Positions 43,054 through 52,075 of a stretch of DNA of 64,000 bases are shown one piece after another (positions within the stretch are counted from its first letter, which is position 1; each line of letters starts with the position of its first letter). The notes under the pieces were generated by a model, which was not told the origin of the DNA, did no database searches, and saw only the letters and a list, made by a program, of their open reading frames with translations. Location of the stretch: positions 310,001 to 374,000 of the forward strand of contig NZ_WEZG01000003.1 of NCBI RefSeq assembly GCF_009176975.1, in the 5' to 3' direction. A program made the position numbers and the translations under genes. This DNA comes from Aureimonas psammosilenae. Its GTDB lineage: Bacteria > Pseudomonadota > Alphaproteobacteria > Rhizobiales > Rhizobiaceae.

Positions 43054-44361
43054 ATGGCCTTTCTGAAACAGATCTCCGTCACCTTCGGCGCACTTCTGAT
43101 CGGCGTTCTGGTCTGGATGGCGTTCGATGCGCGGCCGGCCCGTTTTGCTCTGAACGTCCTTCCCGAGGATGCAGGCTTCCTTCGCCGAGCGGTGTTGAAG
43201 ATCGCGCCGGACGCCGGGCAACCGGAACCGACGAAGATCGGCGCGACGAAAGTCGAAGGCGGCGGCAATAGGCAACGCGCCACGATCATCGTCGCCGGGC
43301 GCGTCGGAGAAGCCAGCACGCGCACCGTCATGCGCGCCATCGGCACCGGCGAGGCCGAGCATTCCGTGGTGGTCTATCCCGATACGACCGGACTCATCGA
43401 AAGCGTCAACTTCCAGTCCGGTCAGGAGATCGCCGGCGGCGCCACTCTCGCGATCCTCGAAAGCGATACCGAGCGTCTGGCGGTGGACCGTGCCCGCATC
43501 GCGCTCGACGCGGCGGAGGAAAAATTCACGCGCTACCAGCAGCTCGCGAAATCACTGGCCGTCACCTCCGTTGAGGCGAACGACATGGCGCGGGCGCGGG
43601 ACAATGCGCGGCTCGATCTTCGCGCCGCCGAGGTCGCGCTCGGTAAGCGCACCGTCGTCGCGCCGCTCGACGGGCATGTCGGCATCGTGAACGTCGATCC
43701 GGGCGATCTGGTTTCGAGTTCGACGACGATCGCCACCATCGACGACCGCCGCCGCTTGCGCGTCATCTTCCACGCGCCGGAAGGCTATGTCGGCGACCTG
43801 AAGCTCGGCGCGCCGGTGGAAGCCGTTCCAACCGCGCGCCCCGAGAAATCCTATGCGGGAACGATCAGCGCGATCGACAGCCGCTTGGACGAGGCGAGCC
43901 GGACCCTGCGCGTCGAAGCCATTCTGGACAACGCCGCCGACGAGTTGCGGCCGGGGATGTCCTTCACCATCACCATGACGCTGCCGGGCGAAAGCCTGCT
44001 CGCCGTCGATCCGTTGGCAGTGCAATGGGAGCGCGACGGCGCCTTCGTCTGGAAGGTCGTGAACAACAAGGTCGAGAAGGCGCCGGTGCGGATCGCCGAG
44101 CGGAACATCGACAGCCTGCTTCTCCAGTCCGACGCGCTGGCGCTCGGCGATGTCGTGGTGGTGGAAGGCGTGCAGTCGGTGCGGGAAGGCGGATCGGTGG
44201 AGATTCGCGGCGTGCCGCAGGTTCCGGCTCCCCCGCTCGGCGAGGATGGGGTGCCGGCGGCCGAAAGCGCCGCACCCGCTGAGGCCGGCAAGCGCGCGGA
44301 AACGCGATCCGGCGAGGTTCGCAGGTCCGCCGAGGCCGTCGGCGAGACCGGCACGCGATGA
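43054..44361 (+). CDS. RND efflux periplasmic adaptor (membrane fusion protein)
   Basis: This 435-residue adaptor has an N-terminal membrane helix or signal anchor (FLKQISVTFGALLIGVLVWMAF). A lipoyl-like half-motif (TGLIESVNFQSGQEIAGGATLAIL), an alpha hairpin (about residues 155-195), the second lipoyl half (KRTVVAPLDGHVGIVNVDPGD) and beta-barrel domains follow. The C-terminus is an extended Ala/Glu-rich tail. It links the inner-membrane RND pump to an outer-membrane channel. The end overlaps the pump gene by ATGA. The upstream 130 bases contain a perfect palindrome GAACCGGTTC (43009-43018) that might bind a regulator. Confidence 0.92.
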   Translation: MAFLKQISVTFGALLIGVLVWMAFDARPARFALNVLPEDAGFLRRAVLKIAPDAGQPEPTKIGATKVEGGGNRQRATIIVAGRVGEASTRTVMRAIGTGEAEHSVVVYPDTTGLIESVNFQSGQEIAGGATLAILESDTERLAVDRARIALDAAEEKFTRYQQLAKSLAVTSVEANDMARARDNARLDLRAAEVALGKRTVVAPLDGHVGIVNVDPGDLVSSSTTIATIDDRRRLRVIFHAPEGYVGDLKLGAPVEAVPTARPEKSYAGTISAIDSRLDEASRTLRVEAILDNAADELRPGMSFTITMTLPGESLLAVDPLAVQWERDGAFVWKVVNNKVEKAPVRIAERNIDSLLLQSDALALGDVVVVEGVQSVREGGSVEIRGVPQVPAPPLGEDGVPAAESAAPAEAGKRAETRSGEVRRSAEAVGETGTR

Positions 44362-47300
44362 GCGCCGTCCCCCCACACATGCGCGGAAAGGCGGATGGCC
44401 TCACCGCTTTCACCAGCCTGTTCATCCGCCGGCCGGTTCTCACCATCGTCCTGAACCTTCTGATCGTCGTCGCCGGCCTTGCCGCGTTGAACGCGGTCGA
44501 GGTGCGCGAATTGCCGAATGTCGATCGGCCCGTGATCAGCGTGACCATCGCCTTCGAGGGCGCGGCGCCCGAAACGATCGACCGGCAGATCACCAGCGAG
44601 GTGGAAAGCGCCGTCGCCCGCGTTTCGGGTATCGCGTCGATCTCGTCCTCGTCGTCCTTCGGCCGCAGCCGGGTGACCATCGAGTTCACCGACTCGACCG
44701 ACCTCAACGTCGCGGCGAGCGATGTGCGAGACGCCGTCAGCCGCTTGGCCAATACCTTGCCCGACGAAGCGGACGAGCCGCAGATCGTGAAAGCCGACGC
44801 CGACGCCGATCCGATCATGCGCCTCGCCGTCCTCGCGCCGGGAATGCCCATCGAGGACCTGACGACGCTGGTCGAGGATCGCATCTCCGACCAGCTCGCC
44901 GCAGTGCAAGGGGTGGCGGACATTCAGCTTTCCGGCGAGCGCGAGCGGATCGTTTATATCGATATCGACCCCGACCGGCTGGCCACGAGCGGCCTCACCG
45001 TGGCCGATCTCGCCAATTCCTTACGCAACGTGGCGCTGGACGTGCCGGCCGGGTCACTCGCCTCGCCGACGCAGGACCTGATCGTCAGAACCGACGCCAA
45101 TGTCACGACGCCGGCAGCCTTCGAGGCCATCGCGTTGAACGACCGCACGCGCCTTCGCGACGTCGCTTCCGTGCGCTTCGGCCCCGACGAGGCCGCTTCG
45201 CAGCAGCGCGTCAACGGGCAAACGGGCATCGGTCTCGGCGTGGTGCGGCAGGCGGGCTCCTCGACGCTGGAAATCTCGGAGCGCATCCGCGCCGAGGTGG
45301 ACCGGTTGAACGGGACGCTGCCGAACGGGGTGAAGGTCTCGGTGACCAGCGACAACGCCGTCTTCATCAACGGCGCGATCCACGAGGTCGAACTGTCGCT
45401 GATCTATGCGGTGATCATCGTGATCGCGGTGATCTTCGTTTTCCTTCTGAACCTTCGCGCCACGCTGATCCCGGCCGTCACCATGCCGATCGCGCTGATC
45501 GGCGTCATCACCTTCGTTTATCTCGCCGGCTTTTCGATCAACATCCTCACCCTCCTTGCCCTGGTTCTCGCGACCGGCATGGTGGTGGACGACGCGATCA
45601 TCGTTCTCGAAAACATCGTCCGGCGGCGCGACATGGGTGCGCGTCCGAGCGCGGCGGCGGTACTCGGCACGCGCGAAGTGTTCTTCGCGGTGATCTCCAC
45701 GACGGCGACGCTCGCGGCCGTGTTCGTGCCGATCTCCTTTCTGCCGGGAGCGGCAGGCGGATTGTTCCGCGAGTTCGGTTATGTTCTCGCCGTCGCGGTG
45801 GTGATCTCGGCCTTCGTGGCGCTCACCCTTTGTCCGATGCTCGCGGCCCATTTCGTCAAGCCGAAGGAAGACGAGCGCGCTCCGGGCTTTTTCTCGCGCG
45901 GCATTCGCCGGATCGGGGTCGCCTTGAGCGGCTTCTATGCGGTGACGATCCGCGCCTGCCTCGCCTTTCCGCTTCTGGTCGTGGCGGCAGCGGCGATCTT
46001 TTCCTACGCGGCCTATCTCACTTTCCAGACCCTGCCGCAGGAACTGACGCCGACCGAGGATCGCGGCGCGGTTCTCTTACGCATCGCGGCCCCGCAAAGC
46101 GCGAATATCGACTACACGGCCGCGCAGATGCGGCGGATCGAGGAGATCCTCGCGCCATATCTCGAAAGCGGCGAGGCGAGAAGCGTCTACGCCACGGTTG
46201 GGCGCGGCGCCGCCAATACCGGCTTCGTGGTGATGTCGCTCGCCGATTGGGGCGTGCGCGAGCGCTCTCAGCAGGCCATCGCCTCGGAAGTGAACCGCCA
46301 GCTTGCGGGCATCGCGGGCGTGCGCGCCGTGGCCGTCCAGCCGAACTCGCTCGGCATTCGCGGCGGCGGGCAAGGCCTGCAATTCGCCGTCGCCGGCCAG
46401 AACTTCGACGAGATCGCGGACGCGGCCGCGCGCCTGAAATCGGCGATGGAAAGGGACGGTCGGTGGAGCCGTGTGCAGCTTGCCGTGGAATCCGCGCAAC
46501 CGCAGCTTTCCGTCGTGATCGACCGCGAGCGGGCATCCGATCTCGGCATCGACATCGACGGGTTGTCGGAAGCCATGCAGGCACTTCTGGACGGGCGCGA
46601 AACGGGACGCACCTTTCTGGACGACAAGTCGGTGCCGATCCGCATCGTGGCGACCAGCCGGCCGATCAACGATCCGGGCGATCTCGCCAACATCTTCCTG
46701 AAGACCTCGGACGGTCGGCTCGTGCCCATGAGTTCCATCGCCAAGGTCGAGGAAAAGCCGATCGCGCCCTCGCTGAACCGCGAGAACCGCTCGCGTGCGG
46801 TGACGCTCACCGCGCAGCTTCCCGAAGGCTATGCCATCGCGCAAGGCTGGGCGGATGCGCAGACGCTCGCCCGAACGGTGCTGCCGGACTCCATGCGCCT
46901 CATCCCCCTCGCCGAGGCCGCGACCCTTCAGGAAACATCCAACGGCCTCGCCGTGGTGTTCGGCTTCGCCATCGTCGTCATCGTGCTCGTTCTGGCGGCG
47001 CAGTTCGAAAGCTTCGTTTCCGCGCTCATCATCATCGCCACCGTGCCGCTCGGAATCGCCTGCGCCATCTTCGCCCTCGCCTTCTTCGGCGTCAGCCTCA
47101 ACCTCTACAGCCAGATCGGCCTCGTTCTCCTTGTCGGCATCATGGCCAAGAACGGCATCCTCGTCGTGGAATTTGCCAACCAGCTTCGCGAGGAAGGGAT
47201 GGAACTGCGCGAAGCGGTGGAGAAGGCCGCCCTGATCCGCCTCCGCCCGGTGATGATGACCATGATCGCGACCGTGGTCGGGGGCGTGCCGCTCATCTTC

Positions 47301-47510
47301 GCGACGGGCGCGGGGGCGGAAGCGCGCGTGGCGCTCGGTTACGTCATCGTCGGCGGCCTCGGCCTTGCGACCTTCTCCACGCTCTACGTGACGCCGGTCG
47401 CCTATCTTCTTCTCGGCCGCTTCTCGAAACCCAATTCCGAGCGCACCGCCGCGCTTCACCGAGACATCGCGGAAGCGGAACTTGGAGGCCGGCCGGCACC
47501 GGCGGAGTGA
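44358..47510 (+). CDS. RND family multidrug efflux permease
   Basis: This 1050-residue AcrB/HAE1-family pump has twelve membrane helices and two large periplasmic loops. The proton-relay Asp pair is in GMVVDDAIIVLENI (about residue 405). The second half repeats the pattern with VGIMAKNGILVVEFANQLRE. The N-terminus (LFIRRPVLTIVLNLLIVVAGL) is typical. Substrates cannot be predicted. No outer-membrane factor gene follows, so a TolC-like channel encoded elsewhere must be used. The stop is three bases from the stop of convergent parE. Confidence 0.94.
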   Translation: MSAVPPHMRGKADGLTAFTSLFIRRPVLTIVLNLLIVVAGLAALNAVEVRELPNVDRPVISVTIAFEGAAPETIDRQITSEVESAVARVSGIASISSSSSFGRSRVTIEFTDSTDLNVAASDVRDAVSRLANTLPDEADEPQIVKADADADPIMRLAVLAPGMPIEDLTTLVEDRISDQLAAVQGVADIQLSGERERIVYIDIDPDRLATSGLTVADLANSLRNVALDVPAGSLASPTQDLIVRTDANVTTPAAFEAIALNDRTRLRDVASVRFGPDEAASQQRVNGQTGIGLGVVRQAGSSTLEISERIRAEVDRLNGTLPNGVKVSVTSDNAVFINGAIHEVELSLIYAVIIVIAVIFVFLLNLRATLIPAVTMPIALIGVITFVYLAGFSINILTLLALVLATGMVVDDAIIVLENIVRRRDMGARPSAAAVLGTREVFFAVISTTATLAAVFVPISFLPGAAGGLFREFGYVLAVAVVISAFVALTLCPMLAAHFVKPKEDERAPGFFSRGIRRIGVALSGFYAVTIRACLAFPLLVVAAAAIFSYAAYLTFQTLPQELTPTEDRGAVLLRIAAPQSANIDYTAAQMRRIEEILAPYLESGEARSVYATVGRGAANTGFVVMSLADWGVRERSQQAIASEVNRQLAGIAGVRAVAVQPNSLGIRGGGQGLQFAVAGQNFDEIADAAARLKSAMERDGRWSRVQLAVESAQPQLSVVIDRERASDLGIDIDGLSEAMQALLDGRETGRTFLDDKSVPIRIVATSRPINDPGDLANIFLKTSDGRLVPMSSIAKVEEKPIAPSLNRENRSRAVTLTAQLPEGYAIAQGWADAQTLARTVLPDSMRLIPLAEAATLQETSNGLAVVFGFAIVVIVLVLAAQFESFVSALIIIATVPLGIACAIFALAFFGVSLNLYSQIGLVLLVGIMAKNGILVVEFANQLREEGMELREAVEKAALIRLRPVMMTMIATVVGGVPLIFATGAGAEARVALGYVIVGGLGLATFSTLYVTPVAYLLLGRFSKPNSERTAALHRDIAEAELGGRPAPAE

Positions 47511-47513
47511 AAC

Positions 47514-47816
47514 TCAGTCTTTCATGTCGGCCAAAATACGCGCGATATCGCGGGCTCCATGAAGGACACGGGAGACTTCCACCCGGTCGCCTCGAACAGC
47601 GTAAAGGACATTGAAGCTGCCGACCGTCAGCTTCCGCAATGCCGTGTCGGCGACGCCGGCGATCGTCGGACAGGATCTTGGAAACTGCTCGAGTTCGTAT
47701 ATGCGTCGATGGATCTGGGCAACGACGGCACGAGATTGCATCGGGCTTTCGAGGGCGATGTAGCGAGCGATCCTGACGACGTCCCGTTTGGCAGCCGTCG
47801 AGAAGACGACCTTCAT
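47514..47816 (-). CDS. parE: ParE/RelE-family toxin
   Basis: This 100-residue toxin of the ParE/RelE fold starts MKVVFSTAAKRDVVRIARYI. It has LEQFPRSCPTIAG, then LTVGSFNVLYAVRGDRVEVSRVLHGARDIARIL, where the strand-rich core and conserved Arg/His are seen. ParE toxins poison DNA gyrase, while RelE-like ones cleave mRNA; the sequence resembles the ParE subgroup but the target is not certain. The ATG overlaps the parD stop, so it is translated coupled to the antitoxin. Confidence 0.85.
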   Translation of the reverse strand: MKVVFSTAAKRDVVRIARYIALESPMQSRAVVAQIHRRIYELEQFPRSCPTIAGVADTALRKLTVGSFNVLYAVRGDRVEVSRVLHGARDIARILADMKD

Positions 47817-48097
47817 TCCGCCGCGACCTGCCGCCGCTCGACCTCGCGGATAGCCGCCTCGGCCTCTTCGAAGACTTCTTCGATATCGTGCACGCGCCCA
47901 GCCGCGATATCGGCCTCCCCTTCCGCGATCAAACGCTGGACTTCCGCCGTCCACAGTCCATCTTCGGATGAGCGTGCCTGTTCACGTCGAATCAGATCGC
48001 GAACATAGTCGCCCGCATCCACATAGCGGCCGGTTTCGACGCGCGACGCGACCCATTCCATCAACGCATCCGGCATCTCGACATCCAGTTTCGTCAT
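47813..48097 (-). CDS. parD: ParD-family antitoxin
   Basis: This 94-residue antitoxin has an N-terminal ribbon-helix-helix DNA-binding domain (KLDVEMPDALMEWVASRVETGRYVDAGDYVRDLIRRE) and an acidic C-terminal part that wraps around the toxin. AAGGAC precedes the ATG at 48095-48097. ParD normally represses its own operon at inverted repeats; a nested inverted repeat lies at 48108-48155 immediately upstream. Confidence 0.87.
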   Translation of the reverse strand: MTKLDVEMPDALMEWVASRVETGRYVDAGDYVRDLIRREQARSSEDGLWTAEVQRLIAEGEADIAAGRVHDIEEVFEEAEAAIREVERRQVAAE

Positions 48098-48107
48098 GGC
48101 GAAGTCC

Positions 48108-48155
48108 TTGTCGATTCCTGGGGCCGAAGATGGCATCGGCTTCGGGCATCGACAA
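48108..48155. promoter_or_regulatory. nested inverted repeat upstream of parDE, candidate operator
   Basis: Outer arms TTGTCGAT (48108-48115) and ATCGACAA (48148-48155) are perfect complements. Inside them CCGAAG (48124-48129) and CTTCGG (48140-48145) form a second pair. It sits between the divergent parD and ABC-F genes, 11 bases from the parD ATG, the usual place for a ParD/ParDE operator. Confidence 0.5.
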
Positions 48156-48201
48156 GACGAACATGGTTCCGATCCAACGCATCATCGGCTAGAAGCGGCG
48201 C

Positions 48202-50013
48202 ATGGCACCCCCTCCTCTGCTTCGTCTCGATGACGTCCGACTGACCTTCGGCGGAACGCCGCTTCTGTCCGGCGTCGAATTGAACGTCCTGCCCGGCGAC
48301 CGTATCGCGCTTGTCGGGCGCAACGGCTCCGGCAAGTCGACGCTTCTGAAGATCGCAGCCGGCATCGTGGAAGCCGATCGCGGCGAGGTGTTCCGCAAGC
48401 CGACGGCGACCATCCGCTATCTCGCGCAGGAGCCCGATTTCGGCGACGCGCCGAGCGTGGAAGCCTATGTGGCGGCAGGTCTCGGGCCGGCCGACGACCA
48501 TTATCGGGTCGCGCTTTGCATCGAAGCCTTGGGGTTGAAGGGAGACGCGCGGCCGGCGGATCTGTCCGGCGGCGAGGCACGGCGCGCGGCGCTCGCCCGC
48601 GTTCTGGCGCCCGAACCGGATATCCTCCTTCTGGACGAGCCGACCAACCATCTCGACCTGCCGACGATCGAATGGCTGGAAAGCGAAGTCGCCTCGCTGA
48701 AAAGCGCGGTGGTCGTCATCAGCCACGACCGGCGTTTCCTGCAGAAGACGACCAACGCCACCGTCTGGCTGGACCGCGGCGGCGTCAGGCGTCTGGATGA
48801 GGGTTTCGGCTCTTTCGAGCGCTGGCGCGACAAGGTGCTGGACGAGGAGGAACGGGACCTCCAGAAGCTGTCCGCAAAGATCGAACGCGAAGAGCATTGG
48901 CTGCGCTACGGCGTGTCCGCCCGCCGCACCCGCAACCAGCGCCGGCTGGAAGGGCTGCACACCTTGCGCCAGGAACGGCGCGATGCGCGGCGCGCGCAGG
49001 GCAATGTCGTGATGAAGGCCGGCGAAACGCGCGAAAGCGGCAAGCTGGTGATCGAGGCCGAGGAGGTTTCCAAGGCCTATGACGGCCGCCGGCTGGTGGA
49101 GAACTTCTCGACCCGCATTTTGCGCGGCGACCGCGTCGGCCTTGTCGGGCCGAACGGCGCGGGCAAGACGACGCTTTTGAAGATGCTGATCGGCGAGTTG
49201 CAGCCCGATAGCGGCCGCATCCGCCAGGGCACCAATCTCGACCTCGCCTTTCTCGACCAGAAGCGCGCGGCCCTGCGCGACGACGCTTCCGTGACCGACA
49301 ACCTCACGGACGGGCGCGGCGATCAGGTAATGGTCAACGGCGAGCTTCGCCATGTGGTCGGATATCTGAAGGACTTCCTGTTCTCGCCCGAGCAGATCAG
49401 GACGCCGGTCGGCATGCTGTCGGGCGGCGAGCGAGCGCGTTTGCTGCTCGCCAAGACGCTGGCGACGCCCGCCAACCTCCTGGTGCTGGACGAGCCCACC
49501 AACGACCTCGACATGGAAACGCTGGACCTTCTCGAAGAACTCGTCGCCAACTATCCCGGCACCGTGCTTCTCGTCAGCCACGACCGCGACTTCCTCGACC
49601 GCACCGTGACGATGACCGTCGCGCCGGAAGGCGACGGCCAATGGATCGAATATGCCGGTGGCTATGCCGACATGCTGGCTCAGCGGCGCGGGGCCGAGCC
49701 GGATCGTCGCCGGCGCGACGAGGCTCCGGCAAAGGCGCAGGGCTCCGGCTCCGCGCCGAAGGCGCAGGGGCCTGCAACCAAGCTGTCCTTCAAGCAGAAG
49801 TTCGCACTGGAGAACCTGCCGAAGGAAATCGCCAAGCTCGAAAAGGCGATCGCCAAGAACGAAGGCGAGATGGCCGACCCTGCCCTTTTCTCCAAGAATC
49901 CGAAGCGCTTCGACGAGTTGGTGAAGATTCTGGAAAAGGACAGGACAGCGCTTTCCAAGGCCGAGGACGAATGGCTCGAACTCGAAATGCTTCAATCGGA
50001 ACTTCAAGGCTGA
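48202..50013 (+). CDS. ABC-F family ATPase (Uup-like)
   Basis: This 603-residue duplicated ATPase without membrane segments has Walker A GRNGSGKST and GPNGAGKTT, signatures LSGGEARRAALARV and LSGGERARLLLAKT, and Walker B LLLDEPTNHLD and LVLDEPTNDLD. The first is followed by ISHDRRF. The inter-domain linker is highly charged. The C-terminal about 85 residues form a coiled coil (LPKEIAKLEKAIAKNEGEMA) as in Uup. ABC-F proteins act on the ribosome, and Uup also affects precise transposon excision. Some members give antibiotic resistance, but nothing indicates this here. Confidence 0.92.
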   Translation: MAPPPLLRLDDVRLTFGGTPLLSGVELNVLPGDRIALVGRNGSGKSTLLKIAAGIVEADRGEVFRKPTATIRYLAQEPDFGDAPSVEAYVAAGLGPADDHYRVALCIEALGLKGDARPADLSGGEARRAALARVLAPEPDILLLDEPTNHLDLPTIEWLESEVASLKSAVVVISHDRRFLQKTTNATVWLDRGGVRRLDEGFGSFERWRDKVLDEEERDLQKLSAKIEREEHWLRYGVSARRTRNQRRLEGLHTLRQERRDARRAQGNVVMKAGETRESGKLVIEAEEVSKAYDGRRLVENFSTRILRGDRVGLVGPNGAGKTTLLKMLIGELQPDSGRIRQGTNLDLAFLDQKRAALRDDASVTDNLTDGRGDQVMVNGELRHVVGYLKDFLFSPEQIRTPVGMLSGGERARLLLAKTLATPANLLVLDEPTNDLDMETLDLLEELVANYPGTVLLVSHDRDFLDRTVTMTVAPEGDGQWIEYAGGYADMLAQRRGAEPDRRRRDEAPAKAQGSGSAPKAQGPATKLSFKQKFALENLPKEIAKLEKAIAKNEGEMADPALFSKNPKRFDELVKILEKDRTALSKAEDEWLELEMLQSELQG

Positions 50014-50128
50014 AGCAGCGCGCGGAATGCATGGCTCGCCACGGGCGGCGCCGGTGCCGCTTGACCGCGAGGGGATAAACGTCGATATGCAGCGTGTCAC
50101 GCCGTGGCGCGCTGCGCTCTCGCCTTCC

Positions 50129-50189
50129 GTTCGAACCATTCGAACAGACTGGAACGCTTCTGAGAGCGCCCTCGGACTTCTCGAAGTCC
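50129..50189 (+). promoter_or_regulatory. two small hairpins in the leader of the DEAD-box helicase gene
   Basis: GTTCGAA-CCA-TTCGAAC (50129-50145) and GGACTT-CTCG-AAGTCC (50174-50189) are perfect inverted repeats in the 263-base gap before the helicase start. They could be 5'-UTR structures, for instance for cold-linked or autoregulated expression. No other gene is supported in the gap. Confidence 0.35.
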
Positions 50190-50276
50190 GGCACGGCCCG
50201 TTCCGATCCGCCCCGAGCGCGAGGGTGTCCGGACATTCGTGCGGGCCATGCTGCCCGCCAGTTCCGAAAGCATATC

Positions 50277-51635
50277 TTGACCCAAATTCTGTTCAAGGAC
50301 CTCGGTCTCGCCGACGTCCTTCTCGCCGCTCTTGAGCGCGCCGAGCTTGTGACGCCGACGCCGATCCAGGCGCAGGCGATCCCGCCGCAGCTCGAAGGGC
50401 GCGACGTTCTCGGCATCGCACAGACCGGCACCGGCAAGACGGCCGCCTTTGCCCTGCCCCTTCTCGACGCCATGCTGAAGGGTGGCCTTCGCGCCGAACC
50501 CCGGCGTCCGCTGGCCGTGATCCTCGCGCCCACCCGCGAACTTGCGATCCAGATCGCCGACTCGGTGAAGAAGCTCTCCGACCGCACCAAGCTGAAATAC
50601 ACCACCGTCTTCGGCGGCGTCAGCGCGCGGCCGCAGGCCGAAGCGCTGCAGCGCGGCGTCGAGATCGTGGTGGCCACGCCCGGCCGCCTTCTGGACCATA
50701 TGGAACAAGGCTCGATCGAGCTTGGCGCGGTGCGCTTTCTCGTTCTCGACGAAGCCGACCGCATGCTCGACATGGGCTTCATCCGCGACGTGAACCGCAT
50801 CGTGAAGGCGGTGCCGCAGAAGCGCCAGTCGCTGCTGTTCTCCGCGACCATGCCGCAGAACGTCGCCTCGCTCGCGGCCAAGATCCTGCGCGAGCCGGTG
50901 CGCGTGGAAGTCACGCCTGAAGTGGTCACGGTCGAAAAGATCGAGCAGAGCGCCTGGCTCGTGCCGCAGAAGGCCAAGAAGCTCTGGCTCATCCGCCATC
51001 TGGCGGAGCCGGGCGTCGACAAGGTCGTGGTCTTCACCCGCACCAAACACGGCGCAAACCGCTTGTCGGAAGACCTCGAAAAGGCCGGCATCCAGTCCGC
51101 CGCGATCCATGGCAACAAGAGCCAGGGCGCGCGGCAGAAGGCGTTGTCCGCCTTCCATTCCGGGCAGATGCGCGTGCTCGTCGCCACCGATATCGTGGCG
51201 CGCGGCATCCATGTCGACGACATCAGCCATGTGGTGAACTTCGACCTGCCGGAAGAGCCGGAAAGCTACGTCCACCGCATCGGCCGCACAGCCCGTGCCG
51301 GCAAGTCGGGCGTCGCGGTGGCGCTGGTCGATCCGTCCGAGCGGGCGAAGCTGAAGGCCATCGAGAAGCTCACCGGCCAGAGCTTCGATCTGAAGGTCAG
51401 CGACATTCCGGTGCCGGAAGGCGCCGCCCACGAAGAACGGCGCGACAACCGTCCGCCGCGCTCCGGTCGCGGCCCGCAGCCGGGCGCCCGCGCCCATCCC
51501 GGGCGCCAGTCGCGCGGCCCCAATCCGCCGCCGCGCTCCGCCAAGCCCGCCGGCGAGAACGCCGACAACCGCAATCGCGGACGCCGCCGGCCGGCCCGGA
51601 ACGGCGCACCGAAGGCGAAGCCCGCCTTCGCCTGA
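50277..51635 (+). CDS. DEAD-box ATP-dependent RNA helicase
   Basis: This is an RhlE-type helicase of about 452 residues. The Q motif PTPIQAQAIP, AQTGTGKTAAF (motif I), PTRELAIQ, LVLDEADRMLD (DEAD), SATMP, and HRIGRTARAGKSG (motif VI) are all present. The C-terminal about 80 residues are basic, Gly/Pro/Arg-rich and probably bind RNA. The conserved domain begins at TQILFKDLGLADVLL, and the only fitting start is the TTG at 50277; the frame extends upstream to a GTG at 50094 through unconserved sequence. The true start is therefore uncertain. A strong terminator follows. Confidence 0.9.
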   Translation: MTQILFKDLGLADVLLAALERAELVTPTPIQAQAIPPQLEGRDVLGIAQTGTGKTAAFALPLLDAMLKGGLRAEPRRPLAVILAPTRELAIQIADSVKKLSDRTKLKYTTVFGGVSARPQAEALQRGVEIVVATPGRLLDHMEQGSIELGAVRFLVLDEADRMLDMGFIRDVNRIVKAVPQKRQSLLFSATMPQNVASLAAKILREPVRVEVTPEVVTVEKIEQSAWLVPQKAKKLWLIRHLAEPGVDKVVVFTRTKHGANRLSEDLEKAGIQSAAIHGNKSQGARQKALSAFHSGQMRVLVATDIVARGIHVDDISHVVNFDLPEEPESYVHRIGRTARAGKSGVAVALVDPSERAKLKAIEKLTGQSFDLKVSDIPVPEGAAHEERRDNRPPRSGRGPQPGARAHPGRQSRGPNPPPRSAKPAGENADNRNRGRRRPARNGAPKAKPAFA

Positions 51636-51650
51636 TACTTCGATAAACGG

Positions 51651-51690
51651 AAGGGCCGGATCGGACATGCGATCCGGCCCTTTCCTTTTC
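51651..51690 (+). terminator. intrinsic terminator after the DEAD-box helicase
   Basis: A perfect 13-pair stem, AAGGGCCGGATCG with CGATCCGGCCCTT, has a six-base loop and is followed by TTTCCTTTTC on the plus strand, 15 bases after the stop. Confidence 0.93.
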
Positions 51691-51760
51691 GCCTGCCGTT
51701 GCGGGCGGAACCCGAGAGGGCCATATCCCGAGGGACGAACTCCGGAGCGCCCGCCGACCG

Positions 51761-52072
51761 ATGGCCGAGACGATCAAGATCGACATTCCGCACAAGCTGA
51801 GCCGCGATGCCGCGCTCCAGCGCATCACGGAAGGCTTCGGCCGGCTCCGCGATCAGGCGGTCGGAGGAATGCTGAAGTTCGAGGACAAGTGGGAAGGCGA
51901 CCGCCTGGACTTTCGCGCCGGGATGCTCGGGCAGAACGTCGTCGGCCGCCTCGACGTTCTCGACGACCATGTCCATGTGGAACTCGACCTGCCCGGCTTC
52001 CTTGCGGCCATCGCGAACAAAATCCGTGGCCGCATCGCGACCGAAGGTCAGGCGCTTCTCGAAAAGAAGTAG
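51761..52072 (+). CDS. polyhydroxyalkanoic acid system family protein
   Basis: This 103-residue protein matches the PHA_gran_rgn family: IDIPHKLSRDAALQRITEGF at the start, then MLKFEDKWEGDRLDFRAGMLGQNVVGRLDVLDDHVHVELDLP. Despite the family name, members occur without PHA genes and their role is unclear. It is cytoplasmic, with no signal peptide. It lies 125 bases after the helicase, beyond the terminator, and is convergent with the next gene three bases away. Confidence 0.8.
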   Translation: MAETIKIDIPHKLSRDAALQRITEGFGRLRDQAVGGMLKFEDKWEGDRLDFRAGMLGQNVVGRLDVLDDHVHVELDLPGFLAAIANKIRGRIATEGQALLEKK

Positions 52073-52075
52073 ACG

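Noticed and set aside
44150-47614. A very long plus-strand frame (1154 codons) overlapping the RND pump gene
   Set aside because: It is a shadow of the efflux pump in a second frame of high-G+C DNA, rich in Arg and Pro with no domain; the pump frame has clear motifs.
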